64,000 nucleotides of DNA. It comes from Tannerella forsythia. Lineage in GTDB: Bacteria > Bacteroidota > Bacteroidia > Bacteroidales > Tannerellaceae. Positions 54,813 to 63,038 of the stretch are shown piece by piece. Position 1 is the stretch's first letter; every line of letters begins with the position of its first letter. The notes below the pieces were generated by a model, which did not search any database, had not been told where the DNA came from, and saw only the letters and a program-made list of their open reading frames with translations. The DNA is taken from assembly GCF_001006485.1 (NCBI RefSeq), contig NZ_JUET01000129.1, positions 1-64,000 on the forward strand, written 5' to 3'. Position numbers and translations under genes: made by a program.

Positions 54813-56465
54813 TCACTCCGTCCGACTCTCCTTTATCTCATAAAGTCCGTCCGTTATTTTCTCTATTCTGCTTTCCGATTCGAATTGTTTGAGATACGAT
54901 TCAAGACGAAAGCTAATGGTAGGCACCAGTATATATTTCATTTCCTCTGCCGGCAGACTTTGGCAAAAAGCCTTTACATCATTCACGAACTGCCACTGCT
55001 CTTCCCACCCCCTATCAACCAACCATACGGACAAACGTCTATCTTTATCCTGAATTGTCAACAACCTTTTATCACTATCATAGTAAACATCTTGCCCCTC
55101 TGTTAAACACATAGATGCTATTGGTGCCCATGTTGCCCAGCTACATGCTATGATATTTGAAGAAGAAGGGAAGGTTTCAATAGCTCTTTTTTGATTTTCA
55201 CAGTCAGTTTTCAATTCCGACTTAAGGGAATGAATATACCATGGATAGAAGATATGCCCGGAAGCAAGGCACAGTTCATCTGCGGTAGCTACATACTGCC
55301 CGGCCCCTATGCCAAGAGACAACGCAGCACCTGATGAAGAGAACGAAACAGAACAAATGTCAAGAACAAGACCTTCATTGTATCTCCTATCTTCATACGT
55401 GTATGACAGATTCGGATTCGGAACCCATAATCTTACCGACACCGTGTAGTAACCAATCACACACACCACCACAGCGTATCTCAATAACCTGCGGTTCGAG
55501 AGTGTGCGGCAAATCCATGACAACGCCCTGACGCCTGCTATAATTACAAAAGGTGCGATGTAGAGATAGTGTTTGCTAGCGCAGCCCATCTTGCGAAAGA
55601 AAAAATGCAGAAGCAGAATGGGCAGCAAAACGAGAAAGAGCTCTCTCCACATACGCTGACTGCACAGTCTGCATATTCCAAGTGGAAGCAAGAGCAGATA
55701 TGGAAGGGAGTAGAAGCCGAAAATGGACATCATATTCTGTGTCAGCGTAATTATACCATTCCATGCTTCATAACTATTTGCAGAAGAAAAGAAGTCCGCT
55801 TTAAGAAGCCGGAAGAAAAAGATATCTACTGTAACAACTGATGCGGCATAGACAATCGAAAGGATTATGCTTTTTTTCGAAGTCTTGCCCTCGAACAGGA
55901 ATAAGGGGAGAATGGCGGGATAGGCTATCATGACATCCGCCCGCAGCAATGGAGCCGCACACATAAGCAGGCCGGCTGTCCAGTACCGTTCCTTTGTCAG
56001 GCATATCATAGCCCAGACAAAACAGGCGGCGGCCGGAATGGCGGAATTAGGATACATAGCTATGGCATACATTTCAGGCAGGAGCATTGCGGCAATCAGC
56101 ACATTTACCCGCCTCCCGTTTGTGACGTGACGGGCAAACTCAACGCATCCGATTAGAAAAATAAGACTTGAAACAGCTGTCACAAGACAATATATCTGCT
56201 CGCACGTCAGGATGGGCATCAGGTGTTTCAACGCAACCACCATAATGATTGTCAGCGGTTGCATATAGTACGCGTAACTAATGACAGGGGGAAACTCCAG
56301 CCCATGACTGTACGCATAATCGCATCCGAGTATAAGCTGCAAACTATCAGTTTCATAGCATGCAAGCGGAAATACACCTAAGGCACACCATACTATGAAT
56401 ACCGACATCAATATAAGGTAGGCATGTCTGTTGGTAAAATTCCACCAAAAGGAAAATAATTTCAT
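54813..56465 (-). CDS. Integral membrane GT-C-type glycosyltransferase (putative)
   Basis: 550 residues with about eleven hydrophobic segments up to about residue 360 and a soluble C-terminal part of about 170 residues. After the first membrane segment an acidic motif (FPLACYETDSLQ) lies where GT-C enzymes such as ArnT and arabinosyltransferases carry their catalytic Asp/Glu in the first extracytoplasmic loop. No closer family is recognised. Such enzymes use polyprenyl-phosphate sugars; a UbiA/HAD pair able to make one lies upstream. The start overlaps the end of the broken epimerase gene by the ATGA pattern. Confidence 0.65.
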   Translation of the reverse strand: MKLFSFWWNFTNRHAYLILMSVFIVWCALGVFPLACYETDSLQLILGCDYAYSHGLEFPPVISYAYYMQPLTIIMVVALKHLMPILTCEQIYCLVTAVSSLIFLIGCVEFARHVTNGRRVNVLIAAMLLPEMYAIAMYPNSAIPAAACFVWAMICLTKERYWTAGLLMCAAPLLRADVMIAYPAILPLFLFEGKTSKKSIILSIVYAASVVTVDIFFFRLLKADFFSSANSYEAWNGIITLTQNMMSIFGFYSLPYLLLLPLGICRLCSQRMWRELFLVLLPILLLHFFFRKMGCASKHYLYIAPFVIIAGVRALSWICRTLSNRRLLRYAVVVCVIGYYTVSVRLWVPNPNLSYTYEDRRYNEGLVLDICSVSFSSSGAALSLGIGAGQYVATADELCLASGHIFYPWYIHSLKSELKTDCENQKRAIETFPSSSNIIACSWATWAPIASMCLTEGQDVYYDSDKRLLTIQDKDRRLSVWLVDRGWEEQWQFVNDVKAFCQSLPAEEMKYILVPTISFRLESYLKQFESESRIEKITDGLYEIKESRTE

Positions 56466-56753
56466 AAATTATTTATATGTTTCTGTTTATACATTTTGTA
56501 GGCTTCTTTCAGCATATCTTCATCGTTGTAGCGGGGGGCCAGTCCAAATCAGCAACTGTGTCGGAGATGTCCAGCACATATCCCTCGTCGACAATCATAT
56601 ACTGCTCTTTGTACATAATGAGAATACCGAGCGAGGCGAATATCCCGAGCATAGACTTGACAAGCCCCCCGGAGTAGGCAGCACGAATGAGCGAGAGCCC
56701 GCATCCCGAATCACGCCCCGCAGCAGATGACAATACACATTCATCTTCTTCAT
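56462..56753 (-). pseudogene. NAD-dependent epimerase/dehydratase remnant
   Basis: The minus strand reads LVKSMLGIFASLGILIMYKE then QYMIVDEGYVLDISDTVADLDW, and after a frameshift at a G6/C6 run (56533-56538) APRYNDEDMLKEAYKMYKQ, the usual C-terminal end of an extended SDR epimerase. The N-terminal Rossmann part with the NAD motif is lost, and upstream (56753-56700) another frame starting MKKMNVYCHLLRG is joined. So the gene has a large deletion and at least two frameshifts. Gene order shows that it was part of the UbiA-HAD-epimerase-GT operon. Confidence 0.78.
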
Positions 56754-57343
56754 TTATAATTTATAAAGTAGTGTTCATCTGCGTAAGAAAGCATCTCTCT
56801 GTCGCCTCGGCTGTCGCCATATGCAATCAGACGGTACTCCTTCCGGTCGGGATATGCCGATTGCAGCCGCCTCACCTTTTCTGTGCCATAGCAATTCGGT
56901 GTAGAGAACCGTCCTGTCAGTACGCCGTTCTCGGTTTCGACCTCGGTACACAGCAGCCGGGTGAATCCGGCGGTTTCCGCCCACGGACGAATCCAGCGGT
57001 CTATCGATGCGCTGACGACGCACAACTCATATTTCCCGCCGGTATACTCTCTTACGGTCTGCAGCAACTGTTTTCTGAGCATTCGGGGTAACCGGTCTCT
57101 GCAAAAATCCTCACAATATGCGTCGAAGCGTCCGACAGACATCCCTTTAAAAAAATGGGAGAATACCCTTTGCTTGGCTTTCCAGTTGGGATAAAACCCT
57201 CCTTTCATCGCCACCAACATCGGGGCGAAGAGGGCAAGTCCCACCGCGAAACGCCAAAAGCCGAGGCTGAAGCGGATAAATGCAGGGAATGTGTCCCGCG
57301 TCGTCAATGTCCCGTCGAAATCGAAAGCTACCACTGTCCGCAT
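56750..57343 (-). CDS. HAD-IB family phosphatase
   Basis: 197 residues. Motif I is FDFDGTLT (D8 nucleophile, D10 acid/base), motif II is VVSAS, motif III lysine in YGTEKVRRL and motif IV is AYGDSRGDREML: a complete HAD-IB (SerB-like) phosphatase. Next to a UbiA-type prenyltransferase, the most likely job is removing phosphate from polyprenyl-phosphoribose 5-phosphate, as proposed for the mycobacterial neighbour gene. It starts 4 bp after UbiA ends. Confidence 0.88.
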   Translation of the reverse strand: MRTVVAFDFDGTLTTRDTFPAFIRFSLGFWRFAVGLALFAPMLVAMKGGFYPNWKAKQRVFSHFFKGMSVGRFDAYCEDFCRDRLPRMLRKQLLQTVREYTGGKYELCVVSASIDRWIRPWAETAGFTRLLCTEVETENGVLTGRFSTPNCYGTEKVRRLQSAYPDRKEYRLIAYGDSRGDREMLSYADEHYFINYK

Positions 57344-57347
57344 GACC

Positions 57348-58241
57348 TCACAGATAAATGATTATACAGAACACCGCAATCCAACCTGCTATGGTGCATT
57401 GGATAAAACGATCCTCCATCAGAATCCGCGTCGGAGAGCCGCTCGCGCCATCTACCAGAATCCGCTGCAGATAGCGAAGTATCCCCAAAAGCACGAAGAC
57501 ACTCGTCACATACAAATGCTCCGAATTGAGCCGGAGTATTACCTCCGGACTGACGGTGTACATAATATAGCAGACCAATGTCACCGAAGCGATAATGACG
57601 ATAGCAGCATTGAGAAAGGAGAGGTTGAAACGGGAAACCGTCTTGCGTACTTTCATTCCGGTCTCATTGTAAATCAGCACATCGTCTCTGCGCTTGGCAA
57701 ATGCAAGGAAGAGAGCCAGCAGGAAGGTCATCAGCACAATCCAGTTCGACAACGGGGTTTGAGTCGCTGAAGAACCCGCTACAAGCCGGAGGACGAAGCC
57801 CATGGATACGATAAACACATCGGCAATGGCAACTCTCTTAAGATAAAGACAGTAAGCGATGTTGAGAAGGATATATACGGCAATAACTGACAGCACACTA
57901 CCCGAATGTGCCCCTCCGGACAAGAGTTCGATTGCTGCGGACAAAAGCAGGAGAGAGCACATGATAGCCCAGCCGATGTTCCTTGACAGGATGCCGGCAG
58001 CAAAAGGTCGCTTGCATTTTCGGGGATGGGCACGGTCTGCCTCAATGTCCACGATGTCGTTAAGGCAATAGATGGAACTTGCCGCGAAAGAAAAAGAGAG
58101 AAATACCGAGAGCGTTACGGTAAAGTTCGCTATGTCGAACAGACTGCCGTTGAAAAACAAAGGGAGAAAAACAAAGGCGTTCTTTACCCACTGCTGCGGC
58201 CGCAATATGCGGAAAACGGCAAGGATTTTCTGTATGTACAT
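57348..58241 (-). CDS. UbiA-family prenyltransferase (decaprenyl-P phosphoribosyltransferase-like)
   Basis: 297 residues, about nine membrane segments. First aspartate motif NDIVDIEADR (N61, D62, D65, D69) followed by HPRKCKRP; second conserved region FAKRRDDV. The N-terminus (LRPQQWVKNAFVFLPLFF) and the lysine/arginine-rich second region fit the subgroup related to mycobacterial Rv3806c, which joins phosphoribosyl pyrophosphate to decaprenyl phosphate, rather than menaquinone or heme enzymes. First gene of the island operon. Confidence 0.87.
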   Translation of the reverse strand: MYIQKILAVFRILRPQQWVKNAFVFLPLFFNGSLFDIANFTVTLSVFLSFSFAASSIYCLNDIVDIEADRAHPRKCKRPFAAGILSRNIGWAIMCSLLLLSAAIELLSGGAHSGSVLSVIAVYILLNIAYCLYLKRVAIADVFIVSMGFVLRLVAGSSATQTPLSNWIVLMTFLLALFLAFAKRRDDVLIYNETGMKVRKTVSRFNLSFLNAAIVIIASVTLVCYIMYTVSPEVILRLNSEHLYVTSVFVLLGILRYLQRILVDGASGSPTRILMEDRFIQCTIAGWIAVFCIIIYL

Positions 58242-58507
58242 AACCTGTATTCATGCGACCCCAGTTCCTAAGACCAATTATAATAAAACAGAGAGCGTGG
58301 AACTGTATGTGCCACGTCTTAACGAGAAGATGATAGGAAAAACCTTTGTAAGCAGATGTGGATTAACAGTCCCACGCGGATGTGTGGAGACCATTACACC
58401 ATTCTCTTACTTACGTGAGTTAAGTTTCCTAGGCTTTTCTCGTACAAGAAGAAGACATAACGCCTCTAAATATTCTGTCCGAATATAGCTTGTGCCAAAT
58501 TCGTTGC

Positions 58508-58515
58508 AAAAGTAA
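58508..58515 (-). promoter_or_regulatory. -7 element upstream of the UbiA operon
   Basis: TACTTTTG on the minus strand, about 265 bp before the UbiA start. The leader (58242-58505) contains no clear gene. Beyond it (58592-58700, minus strand) a frame reads VDRINAIIDYRPAENANLQM then LVQQAEDKIL and stops, perhaps the tail of a lost gene that I cannot name. Confidence 0.45.
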
Positions 58516-58810
58516 TGTTTTTTTTATTGAGATTTATACCTTTATACGGATTTTTTCTTACTGGCACATCTCTTTTCAAACCGTCAGACTCCCTCCCCCG
58601 TTTTCCAAAGGATTTTGTCCTCTGCCTGTTGCACCAGCATTTGCAGATTCGCGTTCTCGGCCGGTCGATAGTCAATAATCGCATTGATTCTGTCGACTTT
58701 TTCAGAAAAACAATTCCCTATCGCAAATTGTAACCATTATGTTACCTAACCACTCGAAAACACAATATAACAGATTGATAATGCGGATGATATAAATTTA
58801 TTTGGCATAT

Positions 58811-58933
58811 CAGCCCATCTTCCTGATTGATCCGAAAGAGGTGAAAGCGTATCGCGGCGATATCGAATTTATCCGGTACGGCGCTTCGGAAGGTGTAAAG
58901 CGACTCACCGAACGGCTGAAAACGATGCGGTAA
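58811..58933 (+). pseudogene. cobB: Duplicated 3' end of cobB
   Basis: Encodes the last 40 residues of the sirtuin (QPIFLIDPKEVKAYRGDIEF onward) and its stop, in frame, with one substitution (S to G). No start or active site. Part of the right copy of the direct repeat. Confidence 0.93.
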
Positions 58934-58999
58934 AAAAGTTGTAACAAAATATGCGCTGCTCCGTCTTCTCCATGACGGGGCGGTCTTCCGATCGGCCGA
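58811..58999. repeat. 189-bp direct repeat, right copy
   Basis: Copy of 52784-52972. Beyond it both flanks keep a weak likeness (TTGCAATRAATTA) before diverging. The DUF4252 gene starts 42 bp later. Confidence 0.95.
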
Positions 59000-59040
59000 A
59001 AGGATCGCCCTGCCATTGCAATGAATTAAAAAGAAGAACA

Positions 59041-59517
59041 ATGAGAAAGAATGTTTTAATCATGCTGGCAGTAGTCTGTATGTGTCAGGGCTGCTTGCCG
59101 AAAGGAAAGAAAGAAATAGCCGAACACACGAATAGTCCGGTAGAACAGCTATTCCGTGATTTTGCGAATGAGAAAGGCGCTGTGCGCGTCGGTGTCGGAG
59201 GGATGATGATGGCGTTTGCGCGTTCATTTGCCGATACGAAAGGAGTGACGGACGTGAAAGTCTATTCGTTCGGTGAGTGCAATCAGGAGGTAAAAGACCG
59301 TCTGAACGAAGCGATCCGCTCGTTAAAAGACGATACGTATGAGGCGCTTGTCTCGACGAGTCAGGACGGAGAGCGTACGAAAGTGTTGGTTAAGATCAAA
59401 GAAGATCGGATTCGTGAGCTTATCGTTATAACCGGCGGAAACGATCCGGCGCTCGTACAGATCAAAGGAAACATCAAACCGGAAGATATCGAAAGCCTGA
59501 TAAAAGAGCATTCATAA
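59041..59517 (+). CDS. DUF4252 lipoprotein
   Basis: 158 residues, N-terminus MRKNVLIMLAVVCMCQGCLP with a probable lipidated cysteine at 18. The DUF4252 body follows (SFGECNQEVKDRLNEAIRSL, GERTKVLVKIKEDRIRELIV). Function unknown; the family commonly sits with ECF sigma genes, as here. First gene of a four-gene operon. The start is fixed by the signal peptide; the longer open frame runs into the direct repeat. Confidence 0.85.
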   Translation: MRKNVLIMLAVVCMCQGCLPKGKKEIAEHTNSPVEQLFRDFANEKGAVRVGVGGMMMAFARSFADTKGVTDVKVYSFGECNQEVKDRLNEAIRSLKDDTYEALVSTSQDGERTKVLVKIKEDRIRELIVITGGNDPALVQIKGNIKPEDIESLIKEHS

Positions 59518-59526
59518 GCGTCGCAT

Positions 59527-60018
59527 ATGATGACGGCAGAGAGCTTTAAACAGCGCTACTTTTCTTTGCATCCGAGGCTGTACCGGGTCGCGTTCACGAT
59601 CTTGAAGAATGAAGATGATGCGGCCGATGTGCTACAGGACGCGTACTGTAAACTTTGGGACAACCGTGAGCGATTAGGCGCGGTCGATCATCCGGAAGCT
59701 TTTTGTGTCACGATGGTAAAACGCCTCTGTCTCGATCTGCTCCGGTCGCCGAAGTCGGCACAGAAGAGCGCGGTGGAAGAAGCATTTATCATCAATGATC
59801 AGACGCCCTGCGAAGCGTTAGAGCAGAAAGAGTTGCTGGGAAAAGTCAGGATGTGGATGCAACGACTGCCGGAAAAACAACGCCGCGTACTTGAATTGCG
59901 GGGATACGCCGACTGCTCATTGGAAGAGATCGGGCGCATCATGGGCGAGACTTCCGCCAATGTGCGGGTGTTGCTCTCGCGGGCACGAAATACATTAAGA
60001 ATGAAAATAACGAACTGA
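59527..60018 (+). CDS. ECF-type sigma factor
   Basis: 163 residues. Region 2: LYRVAFTILKNEDDAADVLQ then DAYCKLWD; region 4: MQRLPEKQRRVLELRGYADC and EEIGRIMGETSANVRVLLSR. Third ECF factor in this window. Sits 9 bp after the DUF4252 lipoprotein gene and 3 bp before its probable anti-sigma partner. Confidence 0.94.
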   Translation: MMTAESFKQRYFSLHPRLYRVAFTILKNEDDAADVLQDAYCKLWDNRERLGAVDHPEAFCVTMVKRLCLDLLRSPKSAQKSAVEEAFIINDQTPCEALEQKELLGKVRMWMQRLPEKQRRVLELRGYADCSLEEIGRIMGETSANVRVLLSRARNTLRMKITN

Positions 60019-60021
60019 ACG

Positions 60022-60540
60022 ATGGGAGACCGAAGAGAAATAAATGAATTACTGGCCGCTTTTTACGCGGGTACGACAACGCGTGAGCAAGAGGCGCGAC
60101 TGAAAGCATTCTTTGACGATGCAGACCTGTCCGAACGATGGCATGCCGACCGCGATATCTTCCGCGCCCTCTACGATCCCGCAGACATCGTACTGCCGGA
60201 AGGCCTCTCCGACCGACTCGAACAGGTGCTCGACCGATATATCGGAGCTCTGCATCGTTCGAGGAAGCAACCGAGCGGGATCAGGAAACTCTATGTCGCG
60301 GTCGGGAGTGTGGCGGCCGCCGCATTGCTTTGTGTGACGCTGTTCTTTATCGGAGAGCATCGACAGCCCGCGCCTGTTACGGCCGATACGTTTACCGACC
60401 CACACGAAGCGGAACTTGTAGCGACAGAAGCCTTAGCGCTTGTCTCGATGCATCTGAACAAAGGACTGTCTCCTTTCGAGAAGGCGCGAAAGAATATGGA
60501 CAAAACGAATGAAGTACTTGAAAAACTAAATTTGAAATGA
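60022..60540 (+). CDS. Membrane-anchored probable anti-sigma factor
   Basis: 172 residues: cytosolic N-terminal 85 residues with an anti-sigma-like start (INELLAAFYAGTTTREQEARL), one membrane segment at about 93-112 (VGSVAAAALLCVTLFFIG) and a 60-residue periplasmic helix-rich tail. It follows the sigma gene directly and should bind it. Stops one base before the next start. Confidence 0.8.
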   Translation: MGDRREINELLAAFYAGTTTREQEARLKAFFDDADLSERWHADRDIFRALYDPADIVLPEGLSDRLEQVLDRYIGALHRSRKQPSGIRKLYVAVGSVAAAALLCVTLFFIGEHRQPAPVTADTFTDPHEAELVATEALALVSMHLNKGLSPFEKARKNMDKTNEVLEKLNLK

Positions 60541-60541
60541 G

Positions 60542-61030
60542 ATGAAAACGAAATATCTACTGTTCATCCTGTGCTTCGTATGCAGCGGATGGGCTTCGGC
60601 TCAGCGATATAGCCTGTTCGACAAATATGCCGATCAGGACGATGTGACCGTCATCAACATCTCGAAAGCGATGTTTAAGATGATGGGGGGCAGCTTTAAG
60701 AAAAGTTCCAATGCCAAAATCGATAAGGTCGATATAACCGGTATTGTCGATAAGATAGATAACCTGACGATTCTAACTTCGGATAAGAGCGGGCTGAAAG
60801 AGAAGATGTACGCCGACTTCAGCGCGATGATTGCCAAAGATCGCAACTATGAGGAGTTGATGAGAATCAAGGACGGCAAGTCTCGCGTGACGTTTAACAT
60901 CAAAAAGCGAGGGGCGCTGATTAACGAGCTGATTATGCTTGTCAATGATGAAGATGATTTCGTCATTATTCAGATTGCGGGAAGCTTCACGCTGAAAGAT
61001 GTGCAGAACATCACCTCACATGTACAATAA
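60542..61030 (+). CDS. DUF4252 exported protein
   Basis: 162 residues with a signal peptide (MKTKYLLFILCFVCSGWASAQ) and a DUF4252 body (FDKYADQDDVTVINISKAMF, MMGGSF). A paralogue of the lipoprotein that opens this operon, but without a clear lipobox, so the operon has a lipidated and a soluble version flanking the sigma/anti-sigma pair. Confidence 0.86.
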   Translation: MKTKYLLFILCFVCSGWASAQRYSLFDKYADQDDVTVINISKAMFKMMGGSFKKSSNAKIDKVDITGIVDKIDNLTILTSDKSGLKEKMYADFSAMIAKDRNYEELMRIKDGKSRVTFNIKKRGALINELIMLVNDEDDFVIIQIAGSFTLKDVQNITSHVQ

Positions 61031-61074
61031 AATAGGGCCGGACTACGTTCAGTCTACAACATGATTCCGGAAAT

Positions 61075-62619
61075 ATGAGAAAAGACAAAATACTTTGGGC
61101 AGACGACGAGATAGATTTGCTGAAGCCTCATATTCTTTTCCTCGAAGAGAAAGGCTATGAGGTTACGCCTGTTATCAGCGGCCAGGATGCCATCGACAGT
61201 TGCAGGGAGCAGACTTTCGACATTATTTTCTTAGATGAGAATATGCCCGGTCTGACCGGCCTCGAAACGCTCTCCACCATTAAAGAAATCGCCCCGACAG
61301 TGCCGGTCGTGATGGTCACCAAGAGCGAAGAAGAAAGCATTATGAATCAGGCTATCGGAAACAAAATCGCCGACTATCTGATCAAGCCGGTCAACCCGAA
61401 TCAACTGTTTCTTTCGATCAAGAAAAATCTGCATAAGGACGATATCATCACTTCCGCCACAACGGTTAGTTACCAACAGGAATTCGGACGTATCGGGATG
61501 CAGATCGGCGACTCATTGACGGCCGACGATTGGATGGAAATCTATAAGAAGATCATCTACTGGGAGCTGGAGCTGGAAGAGAATCAGGTGCAGATGCAAG
61601 ACATGTTGATCATGCAGAAGCGGGAGGCCAACAATGCTTTCGGTAAGTTTATCAAAAAGAACTATCTGGATTGGATACGCTATCCTGACCAGCGTCCGCT
61701 GATGAGCCCGGACTTGTTTAAGAAGAAAGTCTTTCCGTTATTGGACGAAGAAGAGAAAGTCTTTTTTATCCTGATCGATAACTTCCGGTTCGACCAGTGG
61801 CGGGTGGTGAAGAATCTGTTGTCGAGCTTCTTCACTGTCGATGAAGAGATGTATTACAGTATCTTGCCGACTGCCACACAATATGCGCGGAACGCGATCT
61901 TCTCAGGCCTGATGCCGGCGCAGATCGAGGAAATGTTTCCCGAACTGTGGGTCGATGAAGAGAGCGAAGAGGGGAAGAACATCAACGAAGAGCCGCTGAT
62001 CCGTACACAGATCGAGCGATTCCGGAAAAGATATTCGTTCTCGTACCACAAAGTATATGACTCGCATTTCGGAGAGAAATTGCTGAACAACCTGAACGAA
62101 CTTATGCACAACCAACTCAATGTGATTGTGATTAACTTCGTCGATATGCTTTCGCATGCCCGTACGGAGAGCAAGATGATTCGTGAACTGGCGCAGAGCG
62201 AGGCGGCATACCGCAGCCTGACACGCTCGTGGTTTCAGCATTCTACCACGCTCGACCTGTTCAAAAAGCTGGCGGACAAAGGGTATAAAGTAATTGTTAC
62301 CACCGATCACGGAACGATTCAGGTCGACTCGCCGATTAAAATTACCGGAGATAAAAATACGAGCACGAACTTGCGTTATAAGCTCGGCAAGAACATGTCT
62401 TGCGATTCCAAGTATGTTTTCGAGATCAAAGATCCTGCCAAGGCCGGACTGCCTTCTCCTCATCTGAGTACAAGGTATGTCTTCGCAACGAACGAGTTCT
62501 TCTTTGCTTATCCGAACAACTATAATTATTATGTTCCTTACTATCGGAATACCTTCCAGCACGGAGGCATTTCGATGGAAGAGATGATGATCCCTTTCAT
62601 AACGATGCAACCGAAATGA
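61075..62619 (+). CDS. porX: PorX, PglZ-type response regulator of the type IX system
   Basis: 514 residues. The receiver domain (1-120) has D9-D11, phosphorylation site D54 ([14 protein letters not shown]), the TKSEEE switch and K103-P (DYLIKPV). The rest is a PglZ domain of the alkaline phosphatase superfamily: [31 protein letters not shown] and TTDHGTI hold the zinc ligands. In Porphyromonas gingivalis PorX works with the kinase PorY and the ECF factor SigP to switch on T9SS genes; the enzyme cuts signalling nucleotides. It lies 44 bp after the DUF4252 operon, and tsaE overlaps its stop (ATGA). T9SS cargo genes are present at 28-33 kb. Confidence 0.95.
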   Translation: MRKDKILWADDEIDLLKPHILFLEEKGYEVTPVISGQDAIDSCREQTFDIIFLDENMPGLTGLETLSTIKEIAPTVPVVMVTKSEEESIMNQAIGNKIADYLIKPVNPNQLFLSIKKNLHKDDIITSATTVSYQQEFGRIGMQIGDSLTADDWMEIYKKIIYWELELEENQVQMQDMLIMQKREANNAFGKFIKKNYLDWIRYPDQRPLMSPDLFKKKVFPLLDEEEKVFFILIDNFRFDQWRVVKNLLSSFFTVDEEMYYSILPTATQYARNAIFSGLMPAQIEEMFPELWVDEESEEGKNINEEPLIRTQIERFRKRYSFSYHKVYDSHFGEKLLNNLNELMHNQLNVIVINFVDMLSHARTESKMIRELAQSEAAYRSLTRSWFQHSTTLDLFKKLADKGYKVIVTTDHGTIQVDSPIKITGDKNTSTNLRYKLGKNMSCDSKYVFEIKDPAKAGLPSPHLSTRYVFATNEFFFAYPNNYNYYVPYYRNTFQHGGISMEEMMIPFITMQPK

Positions 62620-63038
62620 AAACGCTTTATATTACAGACCTGAGCGCCATCCGTGAGGCGGCGAGAGAATTTATCGGCGATATGAAGACATGCGGCCGCG
62701 TTGTCTTCGCCTTTTACGGAAAGATGGGCGCCGGAAAAACGACATTCATCAAGGCTGTCTGCGAAGAGCTTGGGGTTAAAGACGTGATCAACAGTCCCAC
62801 CTTTGCCATTATCAACGAGTATGCTGTCCCTGCATCCGGACAGTCAATTTATCATTTCGATTTTTACCGTATCAATGAAATCGGTGAGGCGCTCGACATC
62901 GGAACGGAGGATTATTTCGACAGTGGAGCATGGTGCTTCATCGAATGGCCGGAGAAGATCGAACCGCTCCTGCCCGACGATACCGTCTGCGTGACTCTTA
63001 CCGAACAAGAAGACGGTACACGCACCGTAGCTTACTGA
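62616..63038 (+). CDS. tsaE: tRNA threonylcarbamoyladenosine biosynthesis ATPase TsaE
   Basis: 140 residues with Walker [13 protein letters not shown] (about 35-46), switch motif [19 protein letters not shown] and the final [14 protein letters not shown]. TsaE powers the TsaB-TsaD complex in t6A synthesis; tsaD is at 13-14 kb. Starts inside the porX stop codon (ATGA) and its stop overlaps the convergent aminotransferase gene by 7 bp. Confidence 0.95.
   Translation: MKTLYITDLSAIREAAREFIGDMKTCGRVVFAFYGKMGAGKTTFIKAVCEELGVKDVINSPTFAIINEYAVPASGQSIYHFDFYRINEIGEALDIGTEDYFDSGAWCFIEWPEKIEPLLPDDTVCVTLTEQEDGTRTVAY

Noticed and set aside
58026-58488. Plus-strand frames over and beyond the UbiA start
   Set aside because: Mostly antisense to UbiA; the part beyond has no recognisable protein motif.
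52973-58810. Integrase or recombinase in the island
   Set aside because: None of the frames resembles a tyrosine or serine recombinase or transposase; the island is defined only by its flanking repeats.
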